Of a DNA stretch of 54,296 bases, positions 14,328 to 22,982 are shown piece by piece. Position 1 is the first letter of the stretch. Each line of letters begins with the position of its first letter. A model generated the notes under the pieces. It was not told the origin of the DNA, ran no database searches, and saw nothing but the letters and a program-made list of their open reading frames with translations. Position numbers and translations under genes: made by a program. This DNA comes from Actinomycetales bacterium (lineage in GTDB: Bacteria > Actinomycetota > Actinomycetes > Actinomycetales > Microbacteriaceae): contig JAATFA010000056.1 of the NCBI GenBank assembly GCA_015655445.1, positions 1 to 54,296 of the forward strand. The letters are read 5' to 3'.

Positions 14328-15329
14328 TCAGAACTGGAAGCCCGCGGGGAACGGGTCGCGCGGGTCGAGCATGTACTGGGCCGTGCCCGTGATCCACGCG
14401 CGGCCCGTGATCGTCGGCACGACGGCCGGTATGCGCTCGACCGTCGTCTCGGCCACGAGCCGGCCGACGAAGCGGGAGCCGATGAAGGACTCGTTGACGA
14501 AGTCCTCGCCGAGACCGAGCTCGCCGCGCGCCCACAGCTCGGCCATGCGCGCCGACGTGCCCGTGCCGCACGGCGAGCGGTCGAACCATCCCGGATGGAT
14601 GGCCATCGCGTGGCGCGAGTGGCGCGCCGTCGAGCCGGGCGCGATGAACTCGACGTGGTGGCAGTGGTCGACGCCCTCGATGAGCGGGTGATGCGGCGGG
14701 TCCTGCTCGTTGATGGCCTGCATGACGGCGAGGCCCGCGCGCAGGATCTCGTGCTGGTGCCCCCGGTCGAAGGGCAGCCCGACCGCGTCGAGGTCGACGA
14801 GGGCGTAGAAGTTGCCCCCGAACGCGAGGGAGTAGGGCACGACGCCCCACCCGGGCACGTCGATCGTCGCGTCGAGGCGCACGGGGAAGGAGGGGACGTT
14901 CTCGATCGTCACCGACTCCGCCTGGCCGTCGGAGACCGCGACGTGCGCGACGACGAGCCCCGCGGGCGTGTCGAGGCGGATCGTCGTCACGGGCTCCACG
15001 ACGGGCACCATGCCCGTCTCGACGAGCACGGTCGCGACGCCGATCGTGCCGTGACCGCACATGGGCAGGCACCCGGAGACCTCGATGTACACGACGCCGA
15101 CGTCGGCGTCCGGGATCGTGGGGGGCTGCAGGATCGCCCCGCTCATCGCCGAGTGCCCGCGCGGCTCGAACATGAGCAGCTGCCGCAGCTCGTCCATGCG
15201 CTCGATGAAGTGCAGGCGGCGCTCGTTCATCGTCGCGCCGGGGATGACGCCGACGCCGCCCGTCACGACGCGCGTCGGCATCCCCTCGGTGTGCGAGTCG
15301 ACCGCCGCGAGCACGCGCGAGGCACGCAT
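14328..15329 (-). CDS. 4-hydroxyproline 2-epimerase (proline racemase family)
   Basis: 333 residues from ATG 15329. The family signature with the first catalytic Cys is at residue ~91 (SGCLPMCGHGTIG) and the second at ~254 (SPCGTGTSA); the pair of cysteines acts as the acid/base couple. Hydroxyproline epimerases convert trans-4-hydroxy-L-proline to cis-4-hydroxy-D-proline, the first step of the pathway. Position as last gene of an operon with a pyrroline-hydroxy-carboxylate deaminase homologue and a multi-subunit D-amino-acid dehydrogenase supports hydroxyproline rather than proline as substrate. The start overlaps the previous stop by one base (TGATG). Confidence 0.92.
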   Translation of the reverse strand: MRASRVLAAVDSHTEGMPTRVVTGGVGVIPGATMNERRLHFIERMDELRQLLMFEPRGHSAMSGAILQPPTIPDADVGVVYIEVSGCLPMCGHGTIGVATVLVETGMVPVVEPVTTIRLDTPAGLVVAHVAVSDGQAESVTIENVPSFPVRLDATIDVPGWGVVPYSLAFGGNFYALVDLDAVGLPFDRGHQHEILRAGLAVMQAINEQDPPHHPLIEGVDHCHHVEFIAPGSTARHSRHAMAIHPGWFDRSPCGTGTSARMAELWARGELGLGEDFVNESFIGSRFVGRLVAETTVERIPAVVPTITGRAWITGTAQYMLDPRDPFPAGFQF

Positions 15330-16252
15330 CAGATCCCGACGGCCGGACGGGAGCGGATGTGGCCGACGGCGCGCTCCATGTCCGCCCGCACGCGGTCGGC
15401 CTGCTCCGGCTCGAGCGGGCCGCGCGGGGGACGACACGGGCCGCCGTACCGGCCGACCATGTCCATGCCGAGCTTGATCGCCTGCACGAACTCCGTGCGC
15501 GAGTCCCAGCGGAAGATCGCCACGAGGTGGCGGTACAGCTCGCGCGCCTCGTCCACGCGTCCCGCGCGCGCGAGCTCGAAGAGCTCGACCGACTCGGCGG
15601 GGAACGCGTTCGGGAAGCCCGCGAACCATCCCGTCGCCCCGTCGAGCAGGAGCTCGAAGGCGACGTCGTCCGCACCCGCGATGATGTCGATGTCGCAGAG
15701 CTCGCGGATCTCGAACGCGCGGCGCACGTCGCCGGAGAACTCCTTGACCGCGACGACCTCGGGGATCGCGGCGAGCTCGGCGACGAGCGCCGGCGCGAGG
15801 TCGACCTTCGTGTCGATGGGGTTGTTGTAGGCCATGATCGGCAGGCCCGCCTCGGCGATGCGCGCGTAGTGCTCGACGATCTGGCTCGCGCTCGCGCGGT
15901 ACATCGTGGGGGGCAGCGCGAGCACGCCCGTCGCGCCGTCCTCCGCCGCGAGCTCGGCCCAGTGCCGCGCGAGATGCCAGCCGGGGGCCGAGACGCCCGC
16001 GAGCACGATGCCGCGGTCGCCCACGGCCTCGACCGCTACCTGCACGATGCGGCGGCGCTCCTCGTCGGTGAGCGACGAGTACTCGCCGAGCGATCCGTTG
16101 GGGCCCACGCCCCGGCATCCGTTCGAGATGAGCCAGTCGCAGTGCTCGGCGTAGCGGTCGTAGTCGACGGCGAGGCCGGCGGGCGCGGAGGCGTCCTCCC
16201 GATAGGGGAGAGCCGTCGCGACGATGACGCCGCCGAGGTCGGTCTCAGACAT
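15329..16252 (-). CDS. DapA-family lyase, probable 1-pyrroline-4-hydroxy-2-carboxylate deaminase
   Basis: 307 residues from ATG 16252 with AAAGGA upstream. A class I aldolase TIM barrel of the dihydrodipicolinate-synthase family: GPNGSLGEYSSLTDEER (~50-66), the Tyr of IMAYNNP (~142) and the Schiff-base Lys in VVAVKEFSGD (~170) are all present. In hydroxyproline operons this family member deaminates and opens 1-pyrroline-4-hydroxy-2-carboxylate to 2-oxoglutarate semialdehyde. True DapA is usually closer to 290 residues with different binding residues, and the operon context makes biosynthesis unlikely. The final dehydrogenase (semialdehyde to 2-oxoglutarate) is not in this window. Confidence 0.88.
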   Translation of the reverse strand: MSETDLGGVIVATALPYREDASAPAGLAVDYDRYAEHCDWLISNGCRGVGPNGSLGEYSSLTDEERRRIVQVAVEAVGDRGIVLAGVSAPGWHLARHWAELAAEDGATGVLALPPTMYRASASQIVEHYARIAEAGLPIMAYNNPIDTKVDLAPALVAELAAIPEVVAVKEFSGDVRRAFEIRELCDIDIIAGADDVAFELLLDGATGWFAGFPNAFPAESVELFELARAGRVDEARELYRHLVAIFRWDSRTEFVQAIKLGMDMVGRYGGPCRPPRGPLEPEQADRVRADMERAVGHIRSRPAVGI

Positions 16253-17654
16253 CGTGTTCCTTTCGTTGGGATGGGGTCGCGTCCTCGCCGAGCGCGAGCT
16301 CGGCGAGGCGCACGGGGATGGCGAGGGGGCGCGCGTCGCTCGTCGCGTCGCCGGGGGCGCGCTCGGCGACGATCAGCTCCTCGACGGTGCGGCCGCACAC
16401 GCGCGCCTGACAGATGCCGAGCCCGGCGCGTGTCGCGAGCTTGAGCGAGCGGAGCCCCGCGTCGGGCGCGTGCCGGAGCGTCGCGACGAGGCGGCCATAG
16501 GACACCTCCTCGCAGCGGCACACGACTGTCTCGTCGGTGAGCCACGCCGTCCAGCCGCCGCGGATGCCGTGCGCGGCGTGCATGCGCTCGGCGAAGCGCC
16601 CGTGGCGTGCGCGCATGCGCAGGGCTCGCGGGTCCGGGACCGCTCCCGCGGCGCTCGCGCCCGCGACGCGGCCCTCGGCGATCGCCGCGTCGGCCCCCGC
16701 GATGCCCGTGATCTCGCCCGCGGCCCAGAAGCCCGGCACGCTCGTGCGCTGGTCCTCGTCGACGACGACGAAACGCTCGGCGCTCAGCGCGCACCCCGCG
16801 GCGACGGGGAGCTCGAGCCGCGGCAGGAACCCGTGGCTCACGCACACGGCGTCGGTCTCGACGACGCGCTCGGATCCCGCCACCGGCCGCCACGTCGCGT
16901 CGAGCGCCGCGATCGTCACGGCCTCCACGCGCTCGCGGCCGTGGGCGGCGACGACGGCCGTGCCGACGCGATAGGGGATGCGGTGCCGCGCGAGGTCTGC
17001 GAGGTAGCCGGCCGCCTCGATCCCCTTCCGCCACGCGCCCGCGAGCCGCCAGGCGCGCGGCAGCCAGCCCGAGGCGAGCGTGCGCAGCGGGTTCGCCTCG
17101 TACACCCCGACGACGCGCGAGCCCGCGGTCGCGGCCGAGACGGCGGCGGGCAGCAGGAAGGGTCCAGCGCCCGCGACGACGACGCGGCGCCCGAGGGCGA
17201 TCCCTTCGGCCTTGGCGTACGCCTGCGCCGCTCCCGCGGTCACGACTCCCGGCAGGTCCCAGCCGGGGAAGGGGAGCGTGCGGTCGTGGGCGCCCGTCGC
17301 GAGCACGACCGCGTCGGGCCGCCAGCTGCGCGGCTCCCGCGCGCGGCCGTCGGCCTCGCCGACGAGCGCGTGCAGCACGGCCCGCTCGCCGGAGACGTCG
17401 ATCGCCCACACGGACGCCCCGAGCACGACCTCGCACTCCCGCCGCACCGCGTCGCGGAGCGCCCGGTAGCGCGACCACGCGTGCTGCAGGCGCGGTGCGC
17501 GGGGGGCGTCGTCGTCGGCTCGCGCGTGCCGCCAGAACTGGCCGCCGAGGTGCTCGGCTCCGTCGAGGAGCGTCACGCGCGCGCCCGCCTCTGCGGCGGC
17601 CGCGGCAGCGGCGAGCCCCGCGGGCCCGGCCCCGACGACGACGACGTGTGTCAC
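16245..17654 (-). CDS. FAD/NAD(P)-binding subunit of D-hydroxyproline dehydrogenase (HcnB/alpha-like)
   Basis: 469 residues from GTG 17654, in a GTGA overlap with the ferredoxin-like gene. It opens VTHVVVVGAGPAGLAAAAAAAEAGARVTLLD, a classic FAD dinucleotide fold. A second NAD(P)-type fold lies near residue 165 (RRVVVAGAGPF), with GFWAAGEITGIAGADAAIAEGR near 330. The C-terminal Cys-rich segment (TVVCRCEEVSYG ... GLGICQARVCG) is the BFD-like [2Fe-2S] domain of HcnB/OoxA/LhpE-type subunits. It should act with the small [2Fe-2S] protein and the DAO-type subunit to oxidise cis-4-hydroxy-D-proline. It overlaps the deaminase start by 8 bp. Confidence 0.9.
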   Translation of the reverse strand: MTHVVVVGAGPAGLAAAAAAAEAGARVTLLDGAEHLGGQFWRHARADDDAPRAPRLQHAWSRYRALRDAVRRECEVVLGASVWAIDVSGERAVLHALVGEADGRAREPRSWRPDAVVLATGAHDRTLPFPGWDLPGVVTAGAAQAYAKAEGIALGRRVVVAGAGPFLLPAAVSAATAGSRVVGVYEANPLRTLASGWLPRAWRLAGAWRKGIEAAGYLADLARHRIPYRVGTAVVAAHGRERVEAVTIAALDATWRPVAGSERVVETDAVCVSHGFLPRLELPVAAGCALSAERFVVVDEDQRTSVPGFWAAGEITGIAGADAAIAEGRVAGASAAGAVPDPRALRMRARHGRFAERMHAAHGIRGGWTAWLTDETVVCRCEEVSYGRLVATLRHAPDAGLRSLKLATRAGLGICQARVCGRTVEELIVAERAPGDATSDARPLAIPVRLAELALGEDATPSQRKEHDV

Positions 17655-17944
17655 GGCTCCTCCCCCGCGCGCCCCTCGTCCTGCGGGCCCTGCACGAGCA
17701 CGACGTCGCCGTCGTGCGCGCGCCGCTGGCACGCGCGCACGTCGCGCACCCCGTTGACCGTGACGATGCAGTCGAAGCACACCCCGATGCCGCAGAAGAG
17801 CCCGCGAGGGCGCCCGCCCGCCGCGGTCGAGCGCCAGTGCGTGCGGCCCGCCGCGAGGAGCACGCCCGCGATCGACTGCCCGGCGCGCCCGGCGATCGTC
17901 TCGCCGTCGACGGTGAGCTCGACGCGCTCCTCCCGCTCGCTCAC
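17651..17944 (-). CDS. [2Fe-2S] ferredoxin-like subunit (HcnA/gamma-like)
   Basis: 97 residues from GTG 17944. A short ubiquitin-like fold starts VELTVDGETIAGRAGQSIAGVLLAAG and carries the four Cys motif FCGIGVCFDCIVTVNG ... VRAC, the plant-type [2Fe-2S] pattern of HcnA-like subunits. It is sandwiched with 4-bp overlaps between the two FAD-subunit genes, as in heteromeric D-hydroxyproline or opine dehydrogenases, and transfers electrons between flavins. Confidence 0.92.
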   Translation of the reverse strand: MSEREERVELTVDGETIAGRAGQSIAGVLLAAGRTHWRSTAAGGRPRGLFCGIGVCFDCIVTVNGVRDVRACQRRAHDGDVVLVQGPQDEGRAGEEP

Positions 17945-19116
17945 GCCGCGCGCTCCGCCGTGCGCAGCCCGGCGCGCGCGGGCGAGAAGGCCGCGGGGTC
18001 GAGGGACGGCGGGCGTCCCGCGAGGAGGTCGGCGACGAGCTCGGCCGGGCCGAGCGAGAGCCCGATCCCGGCGCCCTCGTGGCCCGTCGCGAACCACAGG
18101 CCGGGTACGCGCGCGTCCTCGCCGATGACGGGGAGGTGGTCGGGCGCGTACGGCCGGAACCCGCCGTACGCGCGCATGACGGCCGCGTCCGCGAGGCAGG
18201 GGAAGAGCGCGAGCGCGCGCCGCGCGAGGCCGCGCAGCACCTCGGTGGGCAGGCGGGCGTCGAACCCGCGCTGCTCGCGCGACGAGCCGATGAGCACGGT
18301 GCCGGAGGCGGTCGACTCGACGACGCCCGAGAACTGCAGGCCCGCGGCGCCGGACTCGACCGCGCCCACGTAGTCGGCGTCGTAGACCTTGTGCCGCACG
18401 GTGCGGGGCATGCGCGTCGTCACGAGCACGACGCCGCGGCGCGGGAGCACGGCGAGCGAGGACCCCAGGCGCTCGGCGACCGCGGCGGACCACGGGCCTG
18501 CGGCGACGACGACGTGGTCGGCGCGGAGCGTCCCGCGCGAGGTCACGACGCCCGCGATCCTGCCGTCCCCCGGCGCGGCCGCGAGCACCTCGGCGCGCGC
18601 GAGGACGCGAGCGCCCGCGAGGCGCGCCGATGCGAGGAGCGCCTCCGTCGCGATCGCGGGCTGCACCTGCGCGTCGCCGGGGTAGTGCACAGCCGCGACG
18701 ACGGCGTCCGTGAGGTGGGGCTCGGCGGCGTGCGCCTCGTCCGGGCCCAGCTCGCGCGCGACGACGCCGGCGGTGCGCTGCCGCGCGGCGAACGCGAGCA
18801 GCGAGCGCGCGCCGTCGTCGGTCGTCGCGACGACGACGCCGCCCTTCGGCTCGAACTCGATCGAGGGCGCGTCGCGCGGGAGCTCGGCGCGCAGCTCGGC
18901 CTCGAGCGCGCGCCAGAGCTCGGTCGAGCGCAGCGCGAGATCGAGCTCGGGGCCGAGCGCCTTGTCGGACACGAGGATGTTGCCCTCGCCGCTCGCGGAC
19001 GTGCCGCCCGCGCTCGCGCCGCGCTCGACGACCGTGACGGCGTGCCCCTCGTGCGCGAGGGCGCGCGCGACGGCGGCGCCCACGATCCCCGCGCCCACGA
19101 CGATGACGCTCGCCAT
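17941..19116 (-). CDS. DAO-family FAD catalytic subunit of D-hydroxyproline dehydrogenase (HcnC/beta-like)
   Basis: 391 residues from ATG 19116 (GGGAGGGCGG upstream). The N-terminal FAD motif is VIVVGAGIVGAAVARALAHEGHAVTVVERG. SGEGNILVSDK (~residue 43) is a motif I associate with this subfamily, and the DAO C-terminus shows GGFRPYAPDHLPVIGED and GHEGAGIGLSLGPAELVADLL. The expected reaction is oxidation of cis-4-hydroxy-D-proline to 1-pyrroline-4-hydroxy-2-carboxylate. It is the first gene of the operon, 22 bp downstream of a perfect palindrome that is probably the GntR operator. Confidence 0.9.
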   Translation of the reverse strand: MASVIVVGAGIVGAAVARALAHEGHAVTVVERGASAGGTSASGEGNILVSDKALGPELDLALRSTELWRALEAELRAELPRDAPSIEFEPKGGVVVATTDDGARSLLAFAARQRTAGVVARELGPDEAHAAEPHLTDAVVAAVHYPGDAQVQPAIATEALLASARLAGARVLARAEVLAAAPGDGRIAGVVTSRGTLRADHVVVAAGPWSAAVAERLGSSLAVLPRRGVVLVTTRMPRTVRHKVYDADYVGAVESGAAGLQFSGVVESTASGTVLIGSSREQRGFDARLPTEVLRGLARRALALFPCLADAAVMRAYGGFRPYAPDHLPVIGEDARVPGLWFATGHEGAGIGLSLGPAELVADLLAGRPPSLDPAAFSPARAGLRTAERAA

Positions 19117-19137
19117 CCGCCCTCCCGTCGTCCCGAG

Positions 19138-19154
19138 TAGTATGTCACATACTA
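19138..19154. promoter_or_regulatory. GntR operator of the hydroxyproline operon
   Basis: A perfect 17-bp palindrome, TAGTATG-TCA-CATACTA, lying 22 bp upstream of the first catabolic gene and 17 bp after the gntR stop. Its core TGTCACATA recurs (minus strand) upstream of gntR at 19932-19940. FadR-subfamily GntR proteins bind short AT-rich palindromes of this size. An AT-rich motif in such GC-rich DNA stands out. Confidence 0.8.
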
Positions 19155-19170
19155 TTAGGGCGGCAGCGCC

Positions 19171-19845
19171 TCATGCCTCGGGGCGCCCCTGCCACCATCC
19201 GAGCACGTGCTGGATGTGCCGGCGCATGAGCCTCTCCGCGTCGGCGCCGCGGCCCGCGGCGAGCAGGTCGAGCAGCTCGGAGTGCTCGCGCGCGGAGGCC
19301 GTGAGCTCGGGCGTGTGGAGCAGGTCGGCGAGGCCCACGAGGCGCGTCTCCGCGCGCAAGTGCGCGACCGTCTCGACGAGGCGCCCATTGCCCGTCACGC
19401 CCAGGAGGGCCGTGTGGAAGGCGGTGTCCGCCGCGAGGTAGCGCGCGAGGTCGCCGTCGGCCGCGCCCTGCACGATCGCCTCGGCGAGCTCGCGGAACTC
19501 CTCGAGGCGCTCCTGCGGGAAGGCGTCGGCGACCGCGGCCATCGAGGGCGGCTCGAGGAGAAGGCGCACGTCGACGATGTCCTTGAGGTCGACCTCGCTC
19601 ACCTCGGTCACGCGGAAGCCCTTGTTGCGCATCGCCTCGACGAAGCCGCGCTTCTCGAGGTTGAGGAGCGCCTCGCGCACGTGCGTGACCGAGACGCCGA
19701 ACCGCTGGCTGAGGGTCGGAGCGGAATACACGCGCCCCGGCGGCATCTCGCCCGAGACGATCGCGGCCGCGAGCGCATCCTCGATGCGGTCGCGGAGGTT
19801 CGTCGCGGGCGCGAGGGGCTGCACGCTCTGCAGGGTCTCGCTCAT
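19171..19845 (-). CDS. GntR-family regulator (FadR/FCD subfamily)
   Basis: 224 residues from ATG 19845 with AGAGGA upstream. The winged helix (about 15-75) includes GRVYSAPTLSQRFGVSVTHVREALLNLEKRGFVE. The FCD ligand domain carries the metal-binding set Asp/His in LAADTAFHTALLG, and later His residues in AREHSELLD and RRHIQHVL. It sits immediately upstream of the hydroxyproline operon on the same strand. It most likely represses the operon and itself, with hydroxyproline or a pathway intermediate as inducer (inference). An in-frame extension to 19956 has no ribosome binding site and would run over the second operator. Confidence 0.92.
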   Translation of the reverse strand: MSETLQSVQPLAPATNLRDRIEDALAAAIVSGEMPPGRVYSAPTLSQRFGVSVTHVREALLNLEKRGFVEAMRNKGFRVTEVSEVDLKDIVDVRLLLEPPSMAAVADAFPQERLEEFRELAEAIVQGAADGDLARYLAADTAFHTALLGVTGNGRLVETVAHLRAETRLVGLADLLHTPELTASAREHSELLDLLAAGRGADAERLMRRHIQHVLGWWQGRPEA

Positions 19846-19930
19846 GCCGTCCTCTTCCCGTGGTCCGCCGCTCGGCCGCGCCGCGCAAGAGAGGGGGCGC
19901 CGAGGAGGACGCGGGATGGAGAGCGAAGGA

Positions 19931-19940
19931 ATATGTGACA
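19931..19940. promoter_or_regulatory. second GntR half-site upstream of gntR
   Basis: ATATGTGACA on the + strand, i.e. TGTCACATAT on the minus strand, repeats the nine-base core of the operator at 19138-19154. It lies about 90 bp upstream of the gntR start and fits autoregulation. Confidence 0.55.
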
Positions 19941-20106
19941 CCTCAGCGGCTCCCATCCTCTCACAGCGTGACGTGCCCTCGCCCCTGCCGGACGCCGCCC
20001 CGTCCCCTCAGCCCCGCACAGTCCCGCCCCGGCCCGACGCCACGCCGCCCCTGCCCGTTCGGCTCCGGACGCCACCCCGCCCGGCCCCGCCCGCGGCCCC
20101 CCGAGG

Positions 20107-22047
20107 TCAGCGGGAGACGTCGGAGGCGAGCGGCAGCCACACGCGCATGGTCGAGGGCCCGCGCTCGGCCCAGCGGTAGTACGGGATGAGCCGCACGCGG
20201 CGCGCCGGCTCCCCGGCCCGCTCGACGGGCGCGTCGGCGTAGGGCCACGCGTCGGCGCCGCCGTGCAACGGGACGATCGTCGCCTCGACCTCGCCGTCCG
20301 CCTCCGTCGCGTGGTCGACGAGACCCGCGTCCGGCCGCACGACGACGTCGTTGACCGACGAGCCGAGGTCCACCGACTCGAGCGCCATGACGAGCGGGCC
20401 CCGCTCGACCGCGACCGCGCCGCGCACGGCGTCCACGCGCGGATCCGGCCACGTCCACCGCGGCGCGACCGGCAGCGACACCTCGATGACGTCCCCCGGC
20501 GCGAACGCCCGGCGCACGACGTGCGCGCCGGGCGTCGCGGCGACGGGGGGCGCGCCGGCGATCGCGACCGTCGCGCCCGTCGCCCACGCGGGGATGCGCA
20601 GCGAGAGCGACCACGGCTCGGCACGCGACTCGTCGATCGTCACGCGGATCGCCCCCGATCGCGGGTAGTCCGTCTGCACGCGCAGCCGCACGCGCGACCC
20701 GTCGGCGAGCGCCGTCGCGATCTCCGACGACGCCCATTGGTGCACCTGCACGCCGTCGTCGGTCGCGGTCGCGAGGTACGCCCCGAGCGACGCGAACGTG
20801 CGCGCGACGTTCGTGGGGCAGCACGACACCTCGAACCACGGGGCTCGCAGGCTCGACGACGCGCGCGGCGAGGCGACGTCGAGCGGCGGCTCGGCCCCCG
20901 GCTCGCGCTGGTGGAGCGTGTTCGTGTAGAAGAAGGAGCGGCCGTCGGTCGCAGGCGAGGTCGCGACGACGTTGTAGAGCGTGCGCTCGACGAGGTCCGC
21001 GTACGACTCCTCTCCCGTCGCGAGCAGCAGGCGGTGACCGACCATGACCGCTGCGACCCCCGCGCACGTCTCCGAGTACGCACGGTCGGGGGGCAGCTCG
21101 TGGTCGAGGCCGAACGACTCGCCCTCGTGGTGCGCGCCCATCCCGCCCGTGAGGTAGGTGCGGCGCGCGATCGTCGTCGCGACCTGGCCGCGCAGGGCCT
21201 CGAGCAGCTCGGCGTCCTCGTCCTCGACCGCGACGTCGATCGCCCCCGCGGTAAGGTAGAGGGCGCGCACGGCGTGCCCCCGCAGCACGCGCGCGTCCCG
21301 CACCGGCACGTCGTCCTGGAAGTAGGCGCGACCGAACTCGATGTCGGCGAGCACGCCGTGTCCGCGCCGCTCGACGAACAGTCGCGCCTGGTCGAGGTAC
21401 CTCGGGTCGCCCGTGCAGCGCGACCACTCGGCGAGCGCGAGCTCGATCTCCGGATGCCCGTCCACGCGCTGGATGCCGTCCGGGCCGAACGCCTCGCACA
21501 CGTGGTCGGCGACGCGGCGCGCGATCCCGACGAACTCGTCCTCGCCCGTCGTGCGCACGCGCGCGATCGCCGCCTGCAGGAGGTGGCCGTAGCTGTAGAG
21601 CTCGTGGCCCCACTCGAGGTCGCTGTAGCGCGGCCGTTGGCCCGGCCGGCCGAAGTTCGTGTTGAGGTAGCCGTCCGGCTCCTGCACGCGCGCGATGCGC
21701 GCGGTGAGGGCGCGGAAGCGCGCGTCCATGGCCGCGTCGCCCGTGCGGCCGATCTCCCACGCCATCGCCTCCATGAGCTTGTAGACGTCGGAGTCCGCGA
21801 ACGCCTTGCCCGTGTGCGCCTCCGGCATGCGCCCCTCGACCGCCGCGTCGAAGTTGCCCGCCCACCCGATCCGCTCGACCCACTCCGCGCAGTGCTCGAT
21901 GAGCGCGGTCGCGTTCACGCGCTGCCACCCGGCCCAGAAGCCGCCCGTGATGCGCACCTCGTCGAGGCCGAGCGGCCGCAGCGCGCCGTGCGAGGGCGCG
22001 ATCGGGCGGCCGGAGCCGGCGGGAGCGGTCGTCGAGGTGTCGGTCAT
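20107..22047 (-). CDS. GH127 beta-L-arabinofuranosidase
   Basis: 646 residues from ATG 22047 (AGGAG upstream). The catalytic set of GH127 is intact. The acid/base Glu is at ~310 (HHEGESFG). The zinc ligands are Glu 326 and Cys 328 (YSETCAG, exactly 16 residues after the acid/base, as between Glu322 and Glu338 of Bifidobacterium HypBA1). The Cys pair 409-410 (EVSCCPTN) contains the nucleophilic Cys. There is no signal peptide, so it acts on imported substrate in the cytoplasm. GH127 enzymes release L-arabinose from beta-1,2-linked arabinofuranosyl chains on hydroxyproline of plant extensins. It follows an ABC importer on the same strand and lies next to a hydroxyproline operon. Confidence 0.93.
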   Translation of the reverse strand: MTDTSTTAPAGSGRPIAPSHGALRPLGLDEVRITGGFWAGWQRVNATALIEHCAEWVERIGWAGNFDAAVEGRMPEAHTGKAFADSDVYKLMEAMAWEIGRTGDAAMDARFRALTARIARVQEPDGYLNTNFGRPGQRPRYSDLEWGHELYSYGHLLQAAIARVRTTGEDEFVGIARRVADHVCEAFGPDGIQRVDGHPEIELALAEWSRCTGDPRYLDQARLFVERRGHGVLADIEFGRAYFQDDVPVRDARVLRGHAVRALYLTAGAIDVAVEDEDAELLEALRGQVATTIARRTYLTGGMGAHHEGESFGLDHELPPDRAYSETCAGVAAVMVGHRLLLATGEESYADLVERTLYNVVATSPATDGRSFFYTNTLHQREPGAEPPLDVASPRASSSLRAPWFEVSCCPTNVARTFASLGAYLATATDDGVQVHQWASSEIATALADGSRVRLRVQTDYPRSGAIRVTIDESRAEPWSLSLRIPAWATGATVAIAGAPPVAATPGAHVVRRAFAPGDVIEVSLPVAPRWTWPDPRVDAVRGAVAVERGPLVMALESVDLGSSVNDVVVRPDAGLVDHATEADGEVEATIVPLHGGADAWPYADAPVERAGEPARRVRLIPYYRWAERGPSTMRVWLPLASDVSR

Positions 22048-22097
22048 GGCAGGGACTCCTGAACTGTCGGCGGCGGATGACGGGACGCTCGGTCGCG

Positions 22098-22982
22098 TCA
22101 CTTGACCGCTCCCACCGTGAGCCCCTCGCGGAGCAGCCGGTAGGTCGCGGTGAAGAGGATGAGGATCGGCAGCGAGGTGAGCACCGAGAGCGCCATGAGC
22201 GCGGGCCAGTCGATGCCGAACGCCGACACCTGCTGGGCGAGGAGCGCGCTCAGCGGATACGTGCCCGGCGAGAGCAGGAAGTTGATGGCGTAGAGGAACT
22301 CGCCCCAGCAGATGAGGAACACGAGCGTCGCGGTCGTCGCGACGCCGTTGCGCGCGACCGGCAGCACGATCGAGAGGAAGCGGCGCACGATCCCCGCGCC
22401 GTCGATCGACGCGGACTCCTCGAGGGCGATCGGCACCGCGCGGAAGAACGGCCGCAGCAGCACGACCGCGAACGGCACGAGCAGGGCCGTGTCGGCGAGG
22501 ATGACGCCGACGGTGCTGTCGAGCAGCCCCCACGTGCCGAACACCTGGAAGAGCGGGATGACGGTCGCCGTCTGCGGCATCATCTGCAGCACGATGAGCA
22601 GCGCGAGCGCGATCGTGACCATGCGCCCGCCGACGCGCGCGAGGGCATACGCGCACGGGATCGCGACGAGCAGCACGAGCGCCGTCGTCGACGCGGAGAT
22701 GACGAGCGACTGCTCGAGCGCGGGCCATAGGTCCTGCCCCTGGAAGGCGCGCACGTACGCGTCGAGCGTGGGGGTGAAGACGAACGAGGCCTGCGTGCCG
22801 ATGACGTCGGCCGAGTCCTTGAACGAGGTCAGCACGATCCACAGGATCGGGATGCCGTAGACGACGAACAGCAGGATCTGCAGGACGATCGCGACGGGAC
22901 CCGATCGCCCGACGCGCCGACGCCCGCGGCGCGGCGCACCCTCCGCGGTCTCGGTCACGCGGGACACGGCGATGGCGCTCAC
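22098..22982 (-). CDS. carbohydrate ABC importer permease (MalG-type)
   Basis: 294 residues from GTG 22982, in a GTGA overlap with the first permease gene. It has about six membrane helices and the MalG-like layout. The ATPase-docking EAA loop is visible as EESASIDGAGIVRRFLSIVLPVARNG (~residue 190), written here for its Glu/Gly core. It forms the heterodimeric channel with the product of the upstream gene. Followed 50 bp later by the GH127 gene. Confidence 0.93.
   Translation of the reverse strand: MSAIAVSRVTETAEGAPRRGRRRVGRSGPVAIVLQILLFVVYGIPILWIVLTSFKDSADVIGTQASFVFTPTLDAYVRAFQGQDLWPALEQSLVISASTTALVLLVAIPCAYALARVGGRMVTIALALLIVLQMMPQTATVIPLFQVFGTWGLLDSTVGVILADTALLVPFAVVLLRPFFRAVPIALEESASIDGAGIVRRFLSIVLPVARNGVATTATLVFLICWGEFLYAINFLLSPGTYPLSALLAQQVSAFGIDWPALMALSVLTSLPILILFTATYRLLREGLTVGAVK

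Noticed and set aside
15329-16252. Lysine-biosynthetic dihydrodipicolinate synthase
   Set aside because: Placement inside a hydroxyproline operon and coupling to the epimerase and dehydrogenase favour the catabolic deaminase of the same superfamily.
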